A stretch of 34,049 bases of DNA from DASRHK01 sp035650495 (GTDB lineage Bacteria > Pseudomonadota > Gammaproteobacteria > Nevskiales > Nevskiaceae). The notes below the pieces were generated by a model. The model ran no database searches and was not told where the DNA came from. It saw only the letters and a list, made by a program, of their open reading frames with translations. Below are positions 31,291-34,049 of the stretch, piece by piece (within the stretch, counting starts at the first letter, position 1; every line of letters begins with the position of its first letter). A program made the translations under genes and the position numbers. The DNA lies in NCBI GenBank assembly GCA_035650495.1, contig DASRHK010000132.1, positions 1 to 34,049 of the forward strand. The letters are read 5' to 3'.

Positions 31291-32760
31291 ATGAGTGGCG
31301 TCGTTGTGATCGACGACCGCGAGGACTGGCCGGTCGACATCCCGGGCGTCGAAGTGGTCACCGCCTGGGAATACCTCACGCAGGAAGAGCACACGCGCAA
31401 TCGCGGCGCGCGCATCTACAACCTCTGCCGCGAGCTCGAATACCAGAGCACCGGTTACTACGTGTCGCTGCTCGCCGGCGCGCGCGGACACAAGGTCCTG
31501 CCCGACATCACGACGGTCCAGGACCTGAAGCTCGCGGAAAGCCCGCGCGTGCTCAACGACGAAGTCGAGGAATGGGTCCAGCGCAGCCTCGCGCGCATCG
31601 GCTCCGCCGAGTACATCCTCAACGTCTATTTCGGCCAGACGCAGGCCAAGCGCCACGAGCGATTGGCGCGCGCGCTGTTCAACCTGTTCCCGGCGCCGCT
31701 GCTCAACGCCAAGTTCGTGCATCAGGGCGGCGACTGGCGCGTCACCGTGCTCGGCCCGATGGCGTTGGGCGAAGTGCCGCAGTCGCATTACGACTTCATG
31801 TTGAACGCGGCGCGCGAATATTTCGCCCGGCGTCGCCAGCCGCGCGTGCGGCGCGAGTCGTCGCGCTACGACCTCGCGATCCTCGTCAACGACGAGGAGA
31901 AGGAGCCGCCGTCGAATGCGAAGGCGCTGAAGAAGTTCGAGAGCGCCGCCGAGGATCTCGGCTTCTCCGTCGAGTTCATCGAGAAGTCCGACTACGGCCA
32001 GGTCGCCGAGTTCGACGCGCTGTTCATCCGCGAGACGACCGCGGTCAATCACCACACGTATCGATTCGCGCGGCGAGCCGATCGCGAAGGGTTAGTCGTC
32101 GTCGACGATCCGCTGTCGATCCTGCGCGCCGCGAACAAGGTGTTCCTCGCGCAGCTGATGGATCGCCATCGCATCAGCCAGCCCAAGACGCTGATCATCC
32201 ATCGCGCGAATCTCGGGCGGGTCGCCAAGGAGCTCGGCTTCCCCTGCGTGCTGAAGCAGCCCGACTCGCAGTTCTCCAAGGGCGTGATCAAGGTGCACGA
32301 CGAGGCGGAGTTGAAGCGCGTCACGCGCGATCTGCTCGAGCGATCGGATCTGATCGTCGCGCAATCCTTCGAGCCGACCGAGTACGACTGGCGCGTCGGC
32401 GTGCTCGACGGCCAGCCGCTCTACGCGTGCCGCTACTACATGGCCGAGGACCATTGGCAGGTGGTCAAGCGCAGCGACGACGGGCGCAAGCACGAGGGCA
32501 ATCACGAGACGCTCGACGTGCGCGACGCGCCGCCGCACGTCCTGCACGTCGCCGTACAGGCGGCGCGCGCCGTGGGCAGCGGCTTGTATGGCGTCGATCT
32601 CAAGCAGTTCGGCGATCGTTGCAAGGTGATCGAGGTCAACGACAACCCGAACATGGATTACGGCGTCGAGGATCTCGTGCTCGGCGACAAGCTCTATCGC
32701 AAGGTGATGAAGCACTTCCTGCATCGGCTCGAGTCGCGCACGCGCGAGCAGGCTCGGTGA
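31291..32760 (+). CDS. RimK-like ATP-grasp ligase with RLAN N-terminal domain
   Basis: A 489-residue two-domain protein. Residues 1 to about 150 form the RimK-like N-terminal (RLAN) domain: YNLCRELEYQSTGYYVSLLAG and GHKVLPDITTVQDLK. From about 265 the ATP-grasp fold follows: VVDDPLSILRAANKVFLAQLM, FPCVLKQPDSQFSKGV, DWRVGVLDGQPLYACRYYM and the Mg-binding VNDNPNMDYGVED. Such proteins are predicted amide or peptide ligases that join an amino acid to a peptide or small-molecule carboxylate, but no substrate is known. The GNAT gene downstream overlaps by four bases (GTGA). In several proteobacteria a C39-like peptidase domain is fused to, or encoded beside, this GNAT; none is in the window. Confidence 0.92.
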   Translation: MSGVVVIDDREDWPVDIPGVEVVTAWEYLTQEEHTRNRGARIYNLCRELEYQSTGYYVSLLAGARGHKVLPDITTVQDLKLAESPRVLNDEVEEWVQRSLARIGSAEYILNVYFGQTQAKRHERLARALFNLFPAPLLNAKFVHQGGDWRVTVLGPMALGEVPQSHYDFMLNAAREYFARRRQPRVRRESSRYDLAILVNDEEKEPPSNAKALKKFESAAEDLGFSVEFIEKSDYGQVAEFDALFIRETTAVNHHTYRFARRADREGLVVVDDPLSILRAANKVFLAQLMDRHRISQPKTLIIHRANLGRVAKELGFPCVLKQPDSQFSKGVIKVHDEAELKRVTRDLLERSDLIVAQSFEPTEYDWRVGVLDGQPLYACRYYMAEDHWQVVKRSDDGRKHEGNHETLDVRDAPPHVLHVAVQAARAVGSGLYGVDLKQFGDRCKVIEVNDNPNMDYGVEDLVLGDKLYRKVMKHFLHRLESRTREQAR

Positions 32761-33209
32761 AGCAGAACCCGGTCCGCGTCCGCCGGGCACGTGCGACCGA
32801 CGCAGCGCGGATCGCGGACATGGAACGGCACTTCCCGAGCGATCGGCTCTCCGATCGCGCGATCCGACGCTTCCTGCGCTCGCCGCGCGCCGACGTGCTG
32901 GTGGCGACCGAGCGCAACCAGGTCCTGGGCAACCTCATCCTGCTCACGCGCAGCACGTCCCGGATCGCGCGGATCTATTCGATCGTGGTCGATCGGGCCG
33001 GCCGCGGCCGCGGGCTCGCCAAGCGCCTCGTCGCGCAGGCCGAAAGCGCCGCGCGCCGGCGCCGCTGCGAGTCGGTGGCGCTCGAAGTACGCGAGGACAA
33101 CGCCGCCGCGCGTGGCCTGTATGCCCGGCTCGGCTACGTCGAGACCAAAAAGCTGCCGGGCTTTTATGACGACGGCGCCGACGGCCTGCGGCTGTGCAAG
33201 AAGCTGTAG
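32757..33209 (+). CDS. GNAT family N-acetyltransferase
   Basis: A 150-residue GNAT protein starting at a GTG that overlaps the TGA of the ATP-grasp gene. PVRVRRARATDAARIADME is the usual N-terminal strand-helix. YSIVVDRAGRGRGLAKRLVAQAE contains the acetyl-CoA pyrophosphate loop (R-x-G-R-G-x). VALEVREDNAAARGLYARLGYVE is the C-terminal GNAT motif, resembling RimI. The open frame extends far upstream, but that part is the Arg-rich shadow of the ATP-grasp gene. Given the coupling, the enzyme probably acetylates the product or substrate of the ligase. The frequent partner C39 peptidase is absent, both as a fusion and as a neighbour. Confidence 0.9.
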   Translation: MKQNPVRVRRARATDAARIADMERHFPSDRLSDRAIRRFLRSPRADVLVATERNQVLGNLILLTRSTSRIARIYSIVVDRAGRGRGLAKRLVAQAESAARRRRCESVALEVREDNAAARGLYARLGYVETKKLPGFYDDGADGLRLCKKL

Positions 33210-33234
33210 TTCGCGGGTAACCGCGCGCCCCGGC

Positions 33235-33240
33235 TACAAT
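33235..33240 (+). promoter_or_regulatory. candidate -10 element of the OmpA-family gene
   Basis: TACAAT in the context GGCTACAATAACCGC is a close sigma-70 -10 box, 47 bases before the ATG of the OmpA-like gene and just after the GNAT stop. The matching -35 region (about 33212-33217) is GC-rich and weak. An imperfect stem GAGCC(C)AGG-A-CCTGGCTC (33251-33268) lies in the leader. Confidence 0.5.
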
Positions 33241-33287
33241 AACCGCCACGGAGCCCAGGACCTGGCTCCAGAAATTGGGGATGACCG

Positions 33288-34049
33288 ATGAGACGGATCG
33301 CACTGCTCCTGTTGGCGCTGCCATGGATGGGCCTGGCCAGCACCGCGCATGCAGCCAGCGAAGAGCTGCGCGGTTATGTCGCCGGTCAGTACGAATACGT
33401 CACCCTCGATTCGCGACGCGACGCCGAGCAAGGCCAAGGCTTCCGCGCGCTCTATGGCTTCCCGCTGGTCGATTACGCGTCGCTCGAGCTCTCCGCGCGC
33501 TACACGCATTCCAACCTGAAGTTCGGTGCGCCGAGCTGCAGCGGCGGCAACTGCGTCGACAACATGTTTGCGATCGGCGGCGACGTCGCGATCTCGCCGT
33601 GGCGAGGCCCGGTCGCGCCCTACATGCTGCTCGGCATCGGCGGCGTGAACGATTCCATCGGCGGCGGCAACGAAACGAGCTTCTACGCCGACGCTGGCGC
33701 CGGCGTCTGGGTGCGCCTCTACAACAGCCTGTTCCTGCGCGCCGAAGTGCGCCGCGCCGCGGTGTTCAACGGCGGCCCGGTCAACGACGCCAAGGTGCTC
33801 AACGACACGCACGTCGGCGTGGGCCTGCAATACATGTGGTTCCGCGAAGTGGTGCGCGCCAAGCCGTATCGCGCGCCGGTGCCGGTCACGCCGCCGCCGC
33901 CGCCGGACCTGTGCAAGACCGACGCCGATCACGACGGCGTGCCCGATTGCCGCGACAAGTGCCCCGACACGCCGCCGGGCTTCAAGGTCGATGCGCAGGG
34001 CTGCATCGAAGAGAAGCAGACGGTGATCATGCTGTCGCGCGTGCTGTTC
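33288..34049 (+). CDS. OmpA-family outer-membrane protein, N-terminal part (cut by window edge)
   Basis: 254 codons are visible before the right edge. The signal peptide is MRRIALLLLALPWMGLASTAHAA. Residues about 25-185 form an eight-stranded-type barrel (LRGYVAGQYEYVTLD, YASLELSARYTHSNLKFG, VAPYMLLGIGGVND, LFLRAEVRRAAVF, HVGVGLQYMWF) with a two-Cys loop PSCSGGNC. A Pro linker (VTPPPPPD) leads into a calcium-binding TSP3-like repeat, DADHDGVPDCRDKCPDTP and GFKVDAQGC. The last residues (EEKQTVIML) begin what should be the peptidoglycan-binding OmpA C-terminal domain, outside the window. The ATG at 33288 follows GGGGATG; an ATG at 33281 is out of frame. The protein probably anchors the outer membrane to the cell wall. 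Confidence 0.92.
   Translation, partial: MRRIALLLLALPWMGLASTAHAASEELRGYVAGQYEYVTLDSRRDAEQGQGFRALYGFPLVDYASLELSARYTHSNLKFGAPSCSGGNCVDNMFAIGGDVAISPWRGPVAPYMLLGIGGVNDSIGGGNETSFYADAGAGVWVRLYNSLFLRAEVRRAAVFNGGPVNDAKVLNDTHVGVGLQYMWFREVVRAKPYRAPVPVTPPPPPDLCKTDADHDGVPDCRDKCPDTPPGFKVDAQGCIEEKQTVIMLSRVLF

Noticed and set aside
30261..33209. A 982-codon plus-strand frame that ends in a GNAT domain, suggesting a giant fusion protein
   Set aside because: Only the last 150 residues look like protein sequence. The rest is antisense to the YheT gene or out of frame with the ATP-grasp gene. The GTG at 32757 gives a complete GNAT.

Overview
The window is about 34 kb of very GC-rich, gene-dense bacterial chromosome. 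The gene content is typical of a Gram-negative proteobacterium: LolCDE/FtsX-like ABC export, lipoproteins, OmpA and opacity-type beta-barrels, TypA, PurT, an aryl-polyene-type gene block and an RLAN-type ATP-grasp protein. Family composition points to a beta- or gammaproteobacterium, but no rRNA or other strong taxonomic marker is present, so the lineage is an inference. No tRNA, rRNA, CRISPR array, integrase or transposase was seen. The only mobile-looking sequence is a short REP-like inverted repeat at 16283-16338. No gap without a gene exceeds 300 bases; the largest are 21748-21906 and 18479-18590.

Layout. (1) 1-3563, minus strand: a lipid-modification operon with an FAD oxidoreductase, a DUF1365 protein, a Cfa-type methyltransferase and the start of a DUF1475 membrane protein. 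(2) 3643-7383: a TesA-type esterase divergent from a YbbA/YbbP-like ABC pair, with the two start codons overlapping head to head. (3) 7408-9054: four small exported proteins, two of them tandem paralogues. (4) 9079-15633, minus strand: a tightly overlapping six-gene operon (MMPL exporter, halogenase-like flavoprotein, DUF3261 lipoprotein, hotdog dehydratase, ketoreductase, ketosynthase). This matches the 3' half of an aryl polyene (xanthomonadin-like) cluster without the ACP, ligase and LolA genes that normally precede it. (5) 15700-18478: a frameshifted lipoprotein gene, the REP-like repeat, a glycerophosphodiester phosphodiesterase and pyruvate kinase. (6) 18591-21747, plus strand: an outer-membrane barrel abutting purT, then a secreted subtilase. 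(7) 21907-24517: two tandem acyltransferase-3 membrane proteins and a Tyr/Pro-rich lipoprotein. (8) 24601-27984: TypA and a GT-C-like membrane protein. (9) 28058-31208, minus strand: a YheT-type hydrolase, a glycosyltransferase that appears to start at CTG, a SnoaL-like protein and a YafY/WYL regulator with a perfect palindromic operator candidate. (10) 31291-34049, plus strand: an RLAN/ATP-grasp ligase overlapping a GNAT acetyltransferase, then an OmpA-family protein cut by the right edge.

The general theme is the cell envelope: fatty acid modification, polyene pigment synthesis and export, surface glycan acylation, lipoproteins and barrels, interspersed with housekeeping genes (pyk, purT, typA). 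The points most worth following are the incomplete polyene cluster with its halogenase-like enzyme, the Cfa homologue with a substituted active-site residue, the YafY operator and the RLAN-GNAT pair.
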